From Crocinitomicaceae bacterium (GTDB lineage: Bacteria > Bacteroidota > Bacteroidia > Flavobacteriales_D > Crocinitomicaceae), in NCBI GenBank assembly GCA_016719925.1, contig JADJYC010000009.1, forward strand, positions 62,001-126,000: a stretch of 64,000 nt of DNA, read 5' to 3'. Under the pieces are notes generated by a model. That model saw only the letters and a program-made list of their open reading frames with translations. It did no database searches and was not told where the DNA came from. Both the position numbers and the translations under genes were made by a program. This document shows positions 8,330 through 17,112 of this stretch, piece by piece. How positions within the stretch are numbered: the first letter of the stretch is position 1; each line of letters opens with the position of its first letter.

Positions 8330-8986
8330 TTATTTTCTTCCGAAGTAATACCGGTATCCGAATCCAAAGCTGAAAAAGCGCGTAATGCCTTCGTATTCTT
8401 CAGCTGCATAGCCAGGGAATTTCTCCATACACAGGTATCTTGGCCCAAATTCATTAAAGTAAAACGGATAACCTAAAACAAGTGAAAATCCATCACTTGA
8501 AACTTTATCAGTTAACAAAACCAATTCAAACTGTGGTTCAATAAAAAATGCCATTTCAAAAAGATCTTTCTTTTCAACCGAGCAGGAATCATTACCATGT
8601 ATTGCAAATAAAGCTGCGTAACCAGCACGGGCACTGATGTTGAATGACACTCTGTCTGTAGTAAAACGTTCATATCCTAATTTCAGATAAGCAGCCGGCA
8701 TGTGCATGGAAGCTCCCCATTGTACATTGTTAAGTGAAAAGGGATTGAGTGTAAAAAAAGAATATTTGAGGCCGGCACCTGCCGTCAATCCGCCAAAAAT
8801 ATTGTATTGCATGGTTAAACCTCCGTTAAAGAGGCCTTCAAAAACTCTTCCAAACGACTCATTTTTAGCCTTGGCCGGAATTCCCAAATCAACGCTGAAA
8901 CTGAGTTTAGGCTCATAATAAGTCTGTGCAATAATCAGTTTGGTGCTGAGAACAAAAACTAGTAACAGACTTTTTTTTAAGAGCAT
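8330..8986 (-). CDS. Predicted outer-membrane beta-barrel protein
   Basis: 218 residues. A cleavable signal (MLLKKSLLLVFVLSTKLIIA before QTYY) precedes a sequence of alternating aromatic and Gly/polar strands (FNGGLTMQYNIFGGLTAGAG, FSFGFGYRYYFGRK) typical of 8-strand outer-membrane barrels. A Cys pair (C136 and C193 region) could form a loop disulfide. The final strand has the aromatic pattern expected for BAM recognition. No enzymatic motif is visible, and the role, structural or transport, is unknown. The gene is followed by the lipoprotein gene on the same strand with a 59-base gap. Confidence 0.7.
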   Translation of the reverse strand: MLLKKSLLLVFVLSTKLIIAQTYYEPKLSFSVDLGIPAKAKNESFGRVFEGLFNGGLTMQYNIFGGLTAGAGLKYSFFTLNPFSLNNVQWGASMHMPAAYLKLGYERFTTDRVSFNISARAGYAALFAIHGNDSCSVEKKDLFEMAFFIEPQFELVLLTDKVSSDGFSLVLGYPFYFNEFGPRYLCMEKFPGYAAEEYEGITRFFSFGFGYRYYFGRK

Positions 8987-9001
8987 GGTAATTAAACGTA
9001 A

Positions 9002-9397
9002 TTATTTGTTTTCTATTGTGATTTTTCTAAGTACAGATGAGTGCGCTGCTTTCAAAGATAAAAAATAGATTCCATTTGCAAACTCCGCCGGATCAAACGG
9101 AATTATGTGCTGGCCTGATTCCATATTTTTCTGAATTATTTTTCTGACCGGATTTTCTTTTTCATCCAGCAAATCGAGTTCAACATCACATGCCTTTGGA
9201 AGCTCAAGCAAAAATTGTGTTTTTGAAAAGTAAACATCATATCTCGATGTGGTAAATACAATATTGTTAAGCATTTCCATTCTTCCGCGTTTACGGTACT
9301 TGCGTATATAGATGATATAAGCTGTAACCAGCAAAATTAAACCACCGGTTACGTATAAGATGACAATGAGCAGGTGAACGGTATCGGTTACTCCCAT
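9002..9397 (-). CDS. Membrane-anchored small protein with T9SS CTD-like domain
   Basis: 131 residues. One N-terminal helix (about 8-31, LLIVILYVTGGLILLVTAYIIY) is followed by a basic stretch (RKYRKRGR), which predicts N-out/C-in topology. The remainder (about 45-131) has the strand pattern of a T9SS C-terminal sorting domain: VELDLLDEKENPVRKI, then PAEFANGIYFLSL and RKITIENK. No cargo domain exists between helix and CTD-like part. It begins two bases before the DUF493 stop codon on this strand, the last gene of a four-gene operon. A real sorting domain would not be expected in the cytoplasm, so it may be a fold relative with another role. Confidence 0.7.
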   Translation of the reverse strand: MGVTDTVHLLIVILYVTGGLILLVTAYIIYIRKYRKRGRMEMLNNIVFTTSRYDVYFSKTQFLLELPKACDVELDLLDEKENPVRKIIQKNMESGQHIIPFDPAEFANGIYFLSLKAAHSSVLRKITIENK

Positions 9398-9398
9398 A

Positions 9399-9665
9399 TT
9401 AAAGCGGAATTACGTTTTTAATTCTTGCAACCAGCTCATAGCGCTTCAAAATATCTTCACTGCTGAGCATCATTTGTTTTATGTTTACTGAAATATAATT
9501 GCCGTTTTTTGAATGGTGCGTTTCAAATTCTGCTGTTTCGTCAAAACACAATTTAATTTCTACCATTTTCTGATGATCATTTTTAATAATGAATTTAAAA
9601 AGATACACCAGCGGATAATTTTCTTTATCCAGCAGTTCTTTCAGTTTTCCGGTGTGTTCAGACAT
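9399..9665 (-). CDS. DUF493 (YbeD-like) family protein
   Basis: 88 residues, a small alpha/beta protein of the DUF493/YbeD family with an ACT-like fold. Recognisable features are the start KLKELLDKENYPLVYLFKFI, the central GNYISVNIKQMMLSSEDIL and the end YELVARIKNVIPL. YbeD-like proteins are thought to be regulatory, but no ligand is known. The gene overlaps its upstream neighbour by eight bases and is followed after one base by the membrane-CTD gene, so expression is probably coupled. Confidence 0.8.
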   Translation of the reverse strand: MSEHTGKLKELLDKENYPLVYLFKFIIKNDHQKMVEIKLCFDETAEFETHHSKNGNYISVNIKQMMLSSEDILKRYELVARIKNVIPL

Positions 9666-10188
9666 TTAAAATTATTTTTCTGCTAATCAGACAGCCATTG
9701 CTAAGCACCGAAAAATTTTCCGGTTTATCTTTCTCAATTTCTGTGCAAATATAGGTCTTAATTTCATCTTCTTTTAAAGCGGCTCTTTCAATAAACCGGT
9801 ACATCTCAAAAGCATCAAAGGCCTGACTTTGTCTGAGGTGCTGATCAGGATATGATTCAAGTTTGGGCAAGTAGTTTATCAATTTCAGAATAACCGACCA
9901 ATGAACAGCATGGATTTTTTCCAAAATAATTTTCATTTTACAGGTGTCTGTTTCTTTAGCTAATTCTGATCTCAACTCGAGTATTTCTTTGCTGTAATTT
10001 CTAAGAATATAACCGAGATCTGCACCGCCAAAATCAATGACAGATTCAATAAAGGGCGTTTTATTTTCGCATTTCTGATTAAGTTGTTCAATGTATTTCA
10101 GAATTATTTTTGGATGCGGAATATCCTGAAAAAATTTTGATTTGATTCTGAAAATGAATGCTGCCTTATCATCCGTAATATCTGTCAT
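9658..10188 (-). CDS. Conserved-looking protein of unknown function
   Basis: 176 residues, no signal peptide or membrane helix; mainly helical by composition, with Cys at several positions (C40, C109, C147, C165). It starts FRIKSKFFQDIPHPKIILKY and ends NGCLISRKIILNV. I do not recognise it. The context is the informative part: it overlaps the TrmH-type methyltransferase gene by four bases (ATGA) and the DUF493 gene by eight bases, so it is translated as part of one unit with an RNA-modifying enzyme and a putative ACT-fold regulator. A role linked to RNA modification or translation is possible, but this is inference from position. Confidence 0.65.
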   Translation of the reverse strand: MTDITDDKAAFIFRIKSKFFQDIPHPKIILKYIEQLNQKCENKTPFIESVIDFGGADLGYILRNYSKEILELRSELAKETDTCKMKIILEKIHAVHWSVILKLINYLPKLESYPDQHLRQSQAFDAFEMYRFIERAALKEDEIKTYICTEIEKDKPENFSVLSNGCLISRKIILNV

Positions 10189-10940
10189 TCTGCAGCAGCC
10201 TGTTTAAAGTTTGACAAAATGATTGCAGCTGCAACGCCCACATTAAGTGATTCTGTTTTTCCAAAAGAGGGAATTGTCAACCGGGTGTCCAGTAACTGAT
10301 GAACATCTGCAGATATTCCATGAGACTCACTTCCCATAACCAGCACTGCTTTTGCAGGAAATTGAAAGGAATAAATTGATTCACCTTTCATATCAGCACC
10401 CAGAATTTTGAAGCCCTGTGATTTAAGTGTATTCAATTGTTTGCAAAGATCAGTTGTCTGATAATGAATACGGAAAACGGCTCCCATTGAAGCCTGTATG
10501 ACTTTCGGATTATAAATATCTACTGAATTCTCAGATGCAATAACTGTTCTGATTCCAAACCAGTCGGCAGTTCTGAGAATAGTACCAAGGTTTCCGGGAT
10601 CTTTGATTTCGTCCAATGCCAGAACGAATTTTTCATCGCTATCGGTTTCGACCTTTAATGTTTCCGGAAAATGAACCAGAGCAAGTATTCCCGGAGGATT
10701 AACCAGACCAGAAATCCGCTCCATATCAGAAGCGGAAATTTTTGTCCATTCTGCTTTTCCATCAGCAGCCGGCTGAACAGATTCTGTGTAAAAAATTCTG
10801 TCGATGCTGAAATGAGGCGATTTCAGAAGTTCTTCAACTAATTTGGCTCCTTCCGCTGCAAACAGGCGGTGTTCCTCCCGCTCTTTTTTATTCTGGAGCG
10901 ACTTAATTAATTTTATTTCATTCCGTGATAGCGCCATCAT
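10185..10940 (-). CDS. TrmH/SpoU-family RNA 2'-O-methyltransferase
   Basis: 251 residues. The N-terminal substrate-binding region (about 1-95, NEIKLIKSLQNKKEREEHRL...EG) precedes the SPOUT knot domain with all three motifs: motif 1 IKDPGNLGTILRTADWFG (catalytic Arg), motif 2 VLVMGSESHGIS and motif 3 IPSFGKTESLNVGVAAAI. These enzymes methylate the 2'-OH of a ribose in 23S rRNA or tRNA using S-adenosylmethionine. The exact target cannot be told from sequence alone. It heads the four-gene minus-strand operon and is divergent from tamL with only 36 bases between, an arrangement I recall from other Bacteroidota. Confidence 0.9.
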   Translation of the reverse strand: MMALSRNEIKLIKSLQNKKEREEHRLFAAEGAKLVEELLKSPHFSIDRIFYTESVQPAADGKAEWTKISASDMERISGLVNPPGILALVHFPETLKVETDSDEKFVLALDEIKDPGNLGTILRTADWFGIRTVIASENSVDIYNPKVIQASMGAVFRIHYQTTDLCKQLNTLKSQGFKILGADMKGESIYSFQFPAKAVLVMGSESHGISADVHQLLDTRLTIPSFGKTESLNVGVAAAIILSNFKQAAAE

Positions 10941-10951
10941 TCGGATTCAAT

Positions 10952-10959
10952 TATTTTTG
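10952..10959 (+). promoter_or_regulatory. Putative -7 box of tamL (TATTTTTG)
   Basis: TAnnTTTG match 17 bases before the tamL ATG in the 36-base divergent gap. The predicted start would leave a leader of about 12 bases. Confidence 0.45.
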
Positions 10960-10976
10960 TAAAGATACTTTAATTC

Positions 10977-13698
10977 ATGCATCACTCAATTTTAAAGGCA
11001 GCTGTTTTGGTTTTTGCACTGACAACATTTATTTCATGTCGTCAGGCAAAGTACGTTGCCGATGGTGATCATCTTCTCAAAAAAAACAAAATCGCTTTTT
11101 TGTCTTATGATGAAAATGGTGAACTGATAAAGGATGAAGAGCATGAGGGTATTTATACCGGTGATATGTATGATCTTATCAAACCGATACCCTATAAAGG
11201 AACAAAACTTTTTTACAACCGGATAGACACTGCCCGTTATCAGAATCAGCTCAACCGCAAACATGAAAATGTATGGAAGAGAATGAAGACCGGAAAACGA
11301 AAAGAAGATGAGATCAACAAGAGACGTATTGAAAAATCGAAGTCAAGAGGCAAATCTTTCTACAATCACAAAACCAAAAAAATGAAAGAGGTTAAAAACG
11401 GTTGGCGTGACTGGGTGATTGTGCACATGGGAATGCCTCCTGTTTTATTGGATACAGCATTGGTAACAAAATCAGATCAGCAGCTTGAAATTTATATGAA
11501 GCAAAGAGGTTATTTTGATGCTTCAGTTCAGGATACCATTCTCTACAAAAAACCAAAAAAGAAAAAAGCAATTGTTGAATACATGGTGATTCCCGGAGAA
11601 CCATATCGCATTGACTCATTTTCTCTGGCACCTAAAACAGATCCTGAAATTATTACCCAATACAAAAATTTTAACAAGGCGGATAAATCAGTTATTGTTG
11701 AAGGCACGCTGATTGATGAAGATATTTTGAATCTGGAACGGGAAAACTTTTCAGCATTCTGCAGAGATCAGGGAGCGCTTTTCGGGCTGAATAAAAATTA
11801 TATCACATTCAAAGTTGACACACTGGGAAAAGGTCACAATGCAATTGTCTATATGTATGTTGCGCCTATAGGAGTTCCTGATCCGTCTAATCCGGATTCG
11901 ACCATTTTTCTGCCTTACCGCGGGTATAAAGTAAGTAATGTAACATTCATGCTCCATAACCCTCCAAAAGACACCTTGTCATTCAAATATGGATTTGCTG
12001 CTTTCAAAAGAGATGTGATGAAAAAGGTCTGCCCTATGAAGCAGATGGTTATTATACGTTGCTTGATACTTTAATAAACATTGATACCATTTTCTACCGT
12101 AAAAAAGATCCGCTGATTACTCATAAAGGAGTTTATATTTATAATGATATACCTTTTCTGGAACCGGATCTGATTGATAAACAGAATTTCCTTTACATTC
12201 CGCACTGGGCCAAAGAAGAATATCTGGAAAGAAGTTACCGCACCATGCTGCAGCTGGATGTGTTCAGTACCATTACTCCTGAAATTAAAATTGATCCCGC
12301 CAATCCGCTTGGTAGAAATGTAGTGGTGACCTATCATCTTGTTCCTGCAAAAAGATCTACGTTTACACTGGAGCCGCGTGTTACAAATTCTAACAGCGTT
12401 TTGGGATTGATGGGAAGCATCAGCTACTCAAATAAAAATCTTGCACGTGGAGCACAAAAACTAAAGGTGTCCTTTACCGGCGGATTTGAATCTCAACCAC
12501 TCATTATTACTGAATCAGGTGCAGAAAGCAGAATACGAAAATTAAATACGTTTGAGTGGGGACCAAGTATTCAGTTATCATTTCCTAAACTGGTACCTAT
12601 GCCTAAAAAAGTGTGGGCCACTTTTTCCAAAAGACTTTATCCTTCTACAAAATTTGATTTAACAGTTAACATTCAGAGAAGAACAGAGTTTGACAGAAGG
12701 CTTGCGCATTTTTCCTATGAGTGGAATTTCAAACAGGGAAAAATGCAGGAATGGGGATTGCAGTTTGTGAATTTTGATTTTGTAAGATTAGAGAAGGATT
12801 CTGTTTTTGCTGTAAAACTGGATTCACTCAATGACCCGTTTCTGATTAATTCATATGCAGATCACTTTACCCTGTTTAACGGACTGGTTTATAAAATCAA
12901 TACGCAGGTTCCAAATGTTTACAACAAAACTATTTTCAATCTGGTGGTGAATGTGATTCAGTCGGGCGGAATTTTAAATTTCACCGGACTTGGATCCAAT
13001 AATCTGAGTGAAGACAGTCTGAAACAAATTTTTGGTGTACCCTTTGCGCAATTTGTCAGATTTGATAATCAGGTTTGTATCAGTACAGGTTTAACCGAAA
13101 ACTGAAATTGCCACGCGGTTATTAACCGGAGTAGGGGTGGGCTTATGGAAATTCTCCTTCTTTGCCCTATGAGCAAAGTTTTGTTGCCGGAGGTTCAAAT
13201 GACATACGTGCATTTGAAGCAAGAACGATGGCGCCGGGCAGTATCCGAATCATGGAAGATACGCTTGCAACAAACACACAGATAGGTGACATGCGGCTTG
13301 AACTGAATCTGGAATACCGGTTTAAAATGAACGGTATGTTAGAAGGAGCAATTTTTGTTGATATGGGAAATATCTGGAAAATAAAAGATGATCCGTCAAC
13401 AACAAAAGATGATTTAGGTGTTTTTCATTTTAATTCATTTTACAGACAAACTGCAATTGGAACCGGATTTGGTGTAAGAGCAGATTTTGAGTTTTTAATT
13501 GTGAGACTTGACATGTCATTTCCAATTCATAATCCTTACATGCCTGCAGGAGAAAAATGGTTTGGTACACCGCATCCAATTTATAATTCATCTTTTGATT
13601 ATAACAACAACGGTGCAATAGATACAGATTATGAAAAGAGCTGGTATAAAGCTCCTTTTGCAATGCGTTTCAATTTCGGAATCGGTTATCCGTTTTAA
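10977..13698 (+). CDS. tamL: TamL, lipidated TamA/BamA-family outer-membrane protein (four indels)
   Basis: About 907 residues after repair. The signal ends in a lipobox (TTFISC, C21), then AKYVADGDHLLKKNKI as in TamL. A long POTRA region (to about residue 460) precedes the Omp85 barrel, with AYGNS...LPYEQSF and GGSNDIRAF and a final aromatic strand FGIGYPF. TamL is the lipidated Bacteroidota counterpart of TamA and is needed for outer-membrane homeostasis. Fragments lie at 10977-12074, 12059-13105 and 13162-13698. The breaks are an A5 at 12021-12025 (one A short), a T missing near 13078, an A missing at 13105-13107 and an extra G at 13139-13141. Repair gives YQYRFNRKLKIATRLLTG, as expected for the barrel. 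Confidence 0.88.
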
Positions 13699-13702
13699 TA
13701 CT

Positions 13703-14998
13703 ATGAAGAGATTTTTTGTTTTCATTCTGATGCTGGCTACCGGCATAAATTTGTCTGCTCAGTTTGTGAATGTGCAATTACCGCTGCCAAAAAAAGCAAC
13801 CTATTTATATTCTCAGGTTGAACCATCCATTTGTATTAATCCTAAAAACACCAATGAAATTATTGCCGGTTCCGTCATGAATGATTATTACTGGTCAGCT
13901 GACGGAGGCCAAACCTGGAAATCAAAATCTGTTTATTCCAAATGGGGAGTGAACGGAGATCCCTGTATGCTGATTGATACACTGGAGCGTTTTTATTATT
14001 TTCATTTATCCAATATCAATGATGAAGCTTTGGTTGGAGGCATGGTTTGCGAGCGGTCAAATGTACTGAAGGGTAAATTCAAATATCAGGGACATACACT
14101 GGCAAACGGGAAATTTCATGACAAAGAATGGGCTGTTGTAAATCCGTCAAACAATCATATCTACATGACGTGGACGCAGTTTGATGCGTATGATTCATCC
14201 AATCCAAATGATTATAGTTTTATTGTTTTTTCAAAAAGTGAAGATGGTGGTTTGACCTGGACTGATCCGGTAAAAATTTCTGAAATACCAGGTGACTGTC
14301 AGGATAACGACAAAACAGCTGAAGGTGCTGTTCCGGCAATCGGACCTAAAGGAGAAATTTATGTTTCCTGGGCAAGAAATGATACACTTTGGTTTAACGT
14401 TTCAACAGATGATGGAAAGACGTGGATGAAACAGGAAAAATTTATTTCAACGCAGCCGGCCGGGTGGGTGATTGACATTCCAGGAATCTACAGATGTAAT
14501 GGATTACCGGTTACTGCCTGTGACCTTAGTAATTCAAAACATCGCGGAACAATTTATGTGAACTGGGCTGATCAGCGCAATGGAGAAAACAATACAGATA
14601 TCTGGCTGATCAAATCCAATGATCAGGGAACAACCTGGAGCAAACCTAAAAAAGTAAATACAGATCTCAGTCAGCATCATCAGTTTCTAACCTGGATGAC
14701 TATTGATCAGTCAAACGGCAATCTTTATTTTGTTTATTATGACAGAAGGGAACAGGAGAAAACAGAAACAGATGTTTATTTATCCTGGTCAAAAGACGGA
14801 GGTGAAACTTTTCAGGATATAAAAATCAGTTCATCTTCTTTTAAACCCAATCCTAAAATATTTTTTGGTGATTACACCAATATTTCAGTCCATAACGGAA
14901 TAATAAGACCCATCTGGACACGTTTACATGAAGGAAGAATTACACTCTGGACAGCATTGATCGATCATTCTCAGCTTGAAAAATCTGTGCAGCATTAA
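13703..14998 (+). CDS. Secreted sialidase-fold (Asp-box propeller) protein
   Basis: 431 residues from ATG 13703, four bases after the tamL stop. Signal peptide 1-19 (MKRFFVFILMLATGINLSA). Five Asp-box motifs (S-x-D-x-G-x-T-W type) are visible: SADGGQTWKS, SEDGGLTWTD, STDDGKTWMK, SNDQGTTWSK and SKDGGETFQD, spaced as in a six-bladed sialidase/BNR propeller. I see neither the FRIP motif nor a clear Arg triad, so sialidase activity is not supported; Asp-box propellers also bind glycans or form structural surfaces. No T9SS domain, so it is likely periplasmic or outer-membrane associated. It may share the tamL transcript. Confidence 0.8.
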   Translation: MKRFFVFILMLATGINLSAQFVNVQLPLPKKATYLYSQVEPSICINPKNTNEIIAGSVMNDYYWSADGGQTWKSKSVYSKWGVNGDPCMLIDTLERFYYFHLSNINDEALVGGMVCERSNVLKGKFKYQGHTLANGKFHDKEWAVVNPSNNHIYMTWTQFDAYDSSNPNDYSFIVFSKSEDGGLTWTDPVKISEIPGDCQDNDKTAEGAVPAIGPKGEIYVSWARNDTLWFNVSTDDGKTWMKQEKFISTQPAGWVIDIPGIYRCNGLPVTACDLSNSKHRGTIYVNWADQRNGENNTDIWLIKSNDQGTTWSKPKKVNTDLSQHHQFLTWMTIDQSNGNLYFVYYDRREQEKTETDVYLSWSKDGGETFQDIKISSSSFKPNPKIFFGDYTNISVHNGIIRPIWTRLHEGRITLWTALIDHSQLEKSVQH

Positions 14999-16945
14999 AT
15001 GAAATTATCAGTTATCATAGTTAATTATAATGTTGAGTTTTTTCTCGAGCAATGTTTGCTGTCTGTATATCGCGCGCTGGAGCATACCCACGGTGAAGTG
15101 TTTGTGGTAGACAATAACTCAATTGACGGATCAGTGGCAATGGTCAGACAAAAATTTCCGTCTGTTATACTGATTGACAATAAAGAAAATGTTGGTTTTT
15201 CCCGAGCCAATAATCAGGCGTTGAAAATTGCGCAAGGAGAATATCATCTTTTGTTGAACCCGGATACAATTGTGGAAGAAGATACTTTTGAAAAAGTAAT
15301 CCGCTTTATGGATGAGCATCCAGATGCTGGTGGGTTAGGAGTGAAAATGATTGACGGAAAAGGAAATTTTTTACCTGAATCCAAACGTGGACTTCCAACA
15401 CCGGCTGTGGCGTTTTACAAAATTTTCGGACTATCGCGTTTGTTTCCCAAATCAAAAAAATTCGGCAGGTATCATTTGTCCTATCTGGATCAGAATTCTA
15501 CACATGAAATTGAAATTCTTTCCGGCGCATTTATGCTCATGAGAAAAACAGCTTTGGATAAAGTTGGATTACTCGATGAGGCTTTTTTTATGTACGGTGA
15601 GGATATTGATCTGAGTTACCGCATTTGTCTGGGAGGGATACAAAAATTATTATTATCCGGGCACACGCATTATTCATTACAAAGGAGAGAGCACCAAAAA
15701 AGCAGCGTGAATTATGTTTTTGTGTTTATAACGCAATGATCATTTTTGCACGCAAACATTTTTCAAGTAAAAACGCAAAACTATTTTCATTTCTCATTAA
15801 TCTGGCAATTTACTTCCGTGCCGGTATTGCGCTTGGAAACCGCGCACTTCGGAAATCTGTTTTGCCGGTTCTGGATTACGGTGCAATGCTTATTTTGCTT
15901 TTTGGTATTGCATCCGTCTATCAGAATTATACATCCATTTTTATCCCGGAAATTTTATTGAAGATGGCCTTGCCGGTTTATGCCGGAATCTGGTTTTTGT
16001 CTCTGGTTTTTTCAGGAGGATATGATAAACCAGTCAGACTTATTTCCGGAATTTTTGGTGCCGCAATTGGAACAGGTTTGATTCTGATGATATATGCTCT
16101 TCTTCCAAAAGATTTTCAGTTTTCAAGATTGATCATATTGGCCGGCGGCGGAATGGTGCTTGGCATATTATCTTTTGACCCGTTTGATTTTGCACATGTT
16201 TTTACCTCAATGGAGAATTGGAGGAGCAAACAATAAACGATTTGTGATTGTGGGTGATCAGCAGGAAGCAGAAAGAGTGCACCAGCTTTTACTTCAAACC
16301 AATCAGCAGATTTCATCGGTGGAATTTATTTCAGCCGGAAATGAAAGAGAAGGAAGTTTTTTCAGCGGAACATTTAATCAGCTGGATCAGGTTGTTGAAA
16401 TCCATAAAATAGATGAGGTGATTTTTTGTGCTAAAAATATTTCATCCAGTGATATCATTTCATCCATGCTTAATCTGGAAGGACAAAATGTGGATTTCAA
16501 AATAGCACAGCCTGAAACATCTTTTCTGATCGGTAGTAATTCTATTGAAACCAAAGGTGATTTATATGTGATGGATCTTAACCGGATTAATAAACCATCC
16601 AATCAAAGAAATAAAAGACTGCTGGATTTGGCGACAGCAATTAAAATGATTGTGCTGAGTCCTTTTTTGATATGGGTTTTCAATAATAAGAGAAATTTCT
16701 ACAGCAATATGTTTGGGGTATTGATTGGTAAATTATCCATGGTGGGTTATGCACCCGTAAAACACATCAGTACACTTAAGCTGCCAAAAATCAAACGTGG
16801 AATTCTTTCAGCCGCACTGCAGTTTAATTCTTCCAATCCGGATGATGATGCCGTTGCCCGCATCAATCTCATCTATGCAAAAAATCATTCCCTCATGATG
16901 GATATGAAAATCATCTGGAAGAACTGGAAAAAGCTGGATTCCTGA
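14999..16945 (+). CDS. GT2 glycosyltransferase fused to degenerate polyprenyl glycosylphosphotransferase module (four indels)
   Basis: About 648 residues after repair. Residues 1-260 are a WcaE/rhamnosyltransferase-like GT2 domain: SVIIVNYNVEFFLEQCL, NPDTIVEED, GAFMLMRKTAL and FFMYGEDIDLSYR. Four membrane helices follow (about 275-395), then a CoA_binding_3-like Rossmann part (KRFVIVGDQQEAERVHQLL) and a shortened sugar-transferase end: KRLLDLATAIKMIVLSP jumps almost directly to IGKLSMVGYAP, RGIL and HSLMMDMKIIWKNW. The catalytic block with KFRTM and LDELPQ, seen intact at 61827-63221, is missing. Fragments are 14999-15739, 15625-16236 and 16160-16945. Breaks: G run 15631-15637, A6 15696-15701, T3 15725-15727, GG 16162-16163. 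It starts immediately after the Asp-box gene. Likely role: polysaccharide or glycan synthesis. Confidence 0.78.
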
Positions 16946-17085
16946 TTCATTAGTATAGTCTATACAGCTATCAGAATTATTTACATCTTTTAAAAGTCCT
17001 GCCAGCACTGAAAACTGGTTTGGGATTGTAACCTTAGTCACCTCTCTTACCTGATGAATGTCATTACTTTGTGTCACATTTTAAG

Positions 17086-17093
17086 TAAATTTG
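17086..17093 (+). promoter_or_regulatory. -7 box TAAATTTG deciding the CstB-like start
   Basis: TAnnTTTG match, with a TTTG at 17068-17071 that could be a poorly spaced -33 element. The box ends one base before an ATG at 17095, so that ATG would lie upstream of the transcript start; this favours the next in-frame ATG at 17113. Confidence 0.5.
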
Positions 17094-17112
17094 TATGACT
17101 AAAGAACAGAAT

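Noticed and set aside
13703..14998. Calling the Asp-box protein a sialidase
   Set aside because: Five Asp-boxes are present, but neither the FRIP motif nor an Arg triad could be identified.
16953..16965. Perfect palindrome GTATAG-T-CTATAC upstream of the CstB-like gene
   Set aside because: Short AT-rich dyads are common by chance; it lies about 120 bases from the promoter box and no regulator gene is adjacent.
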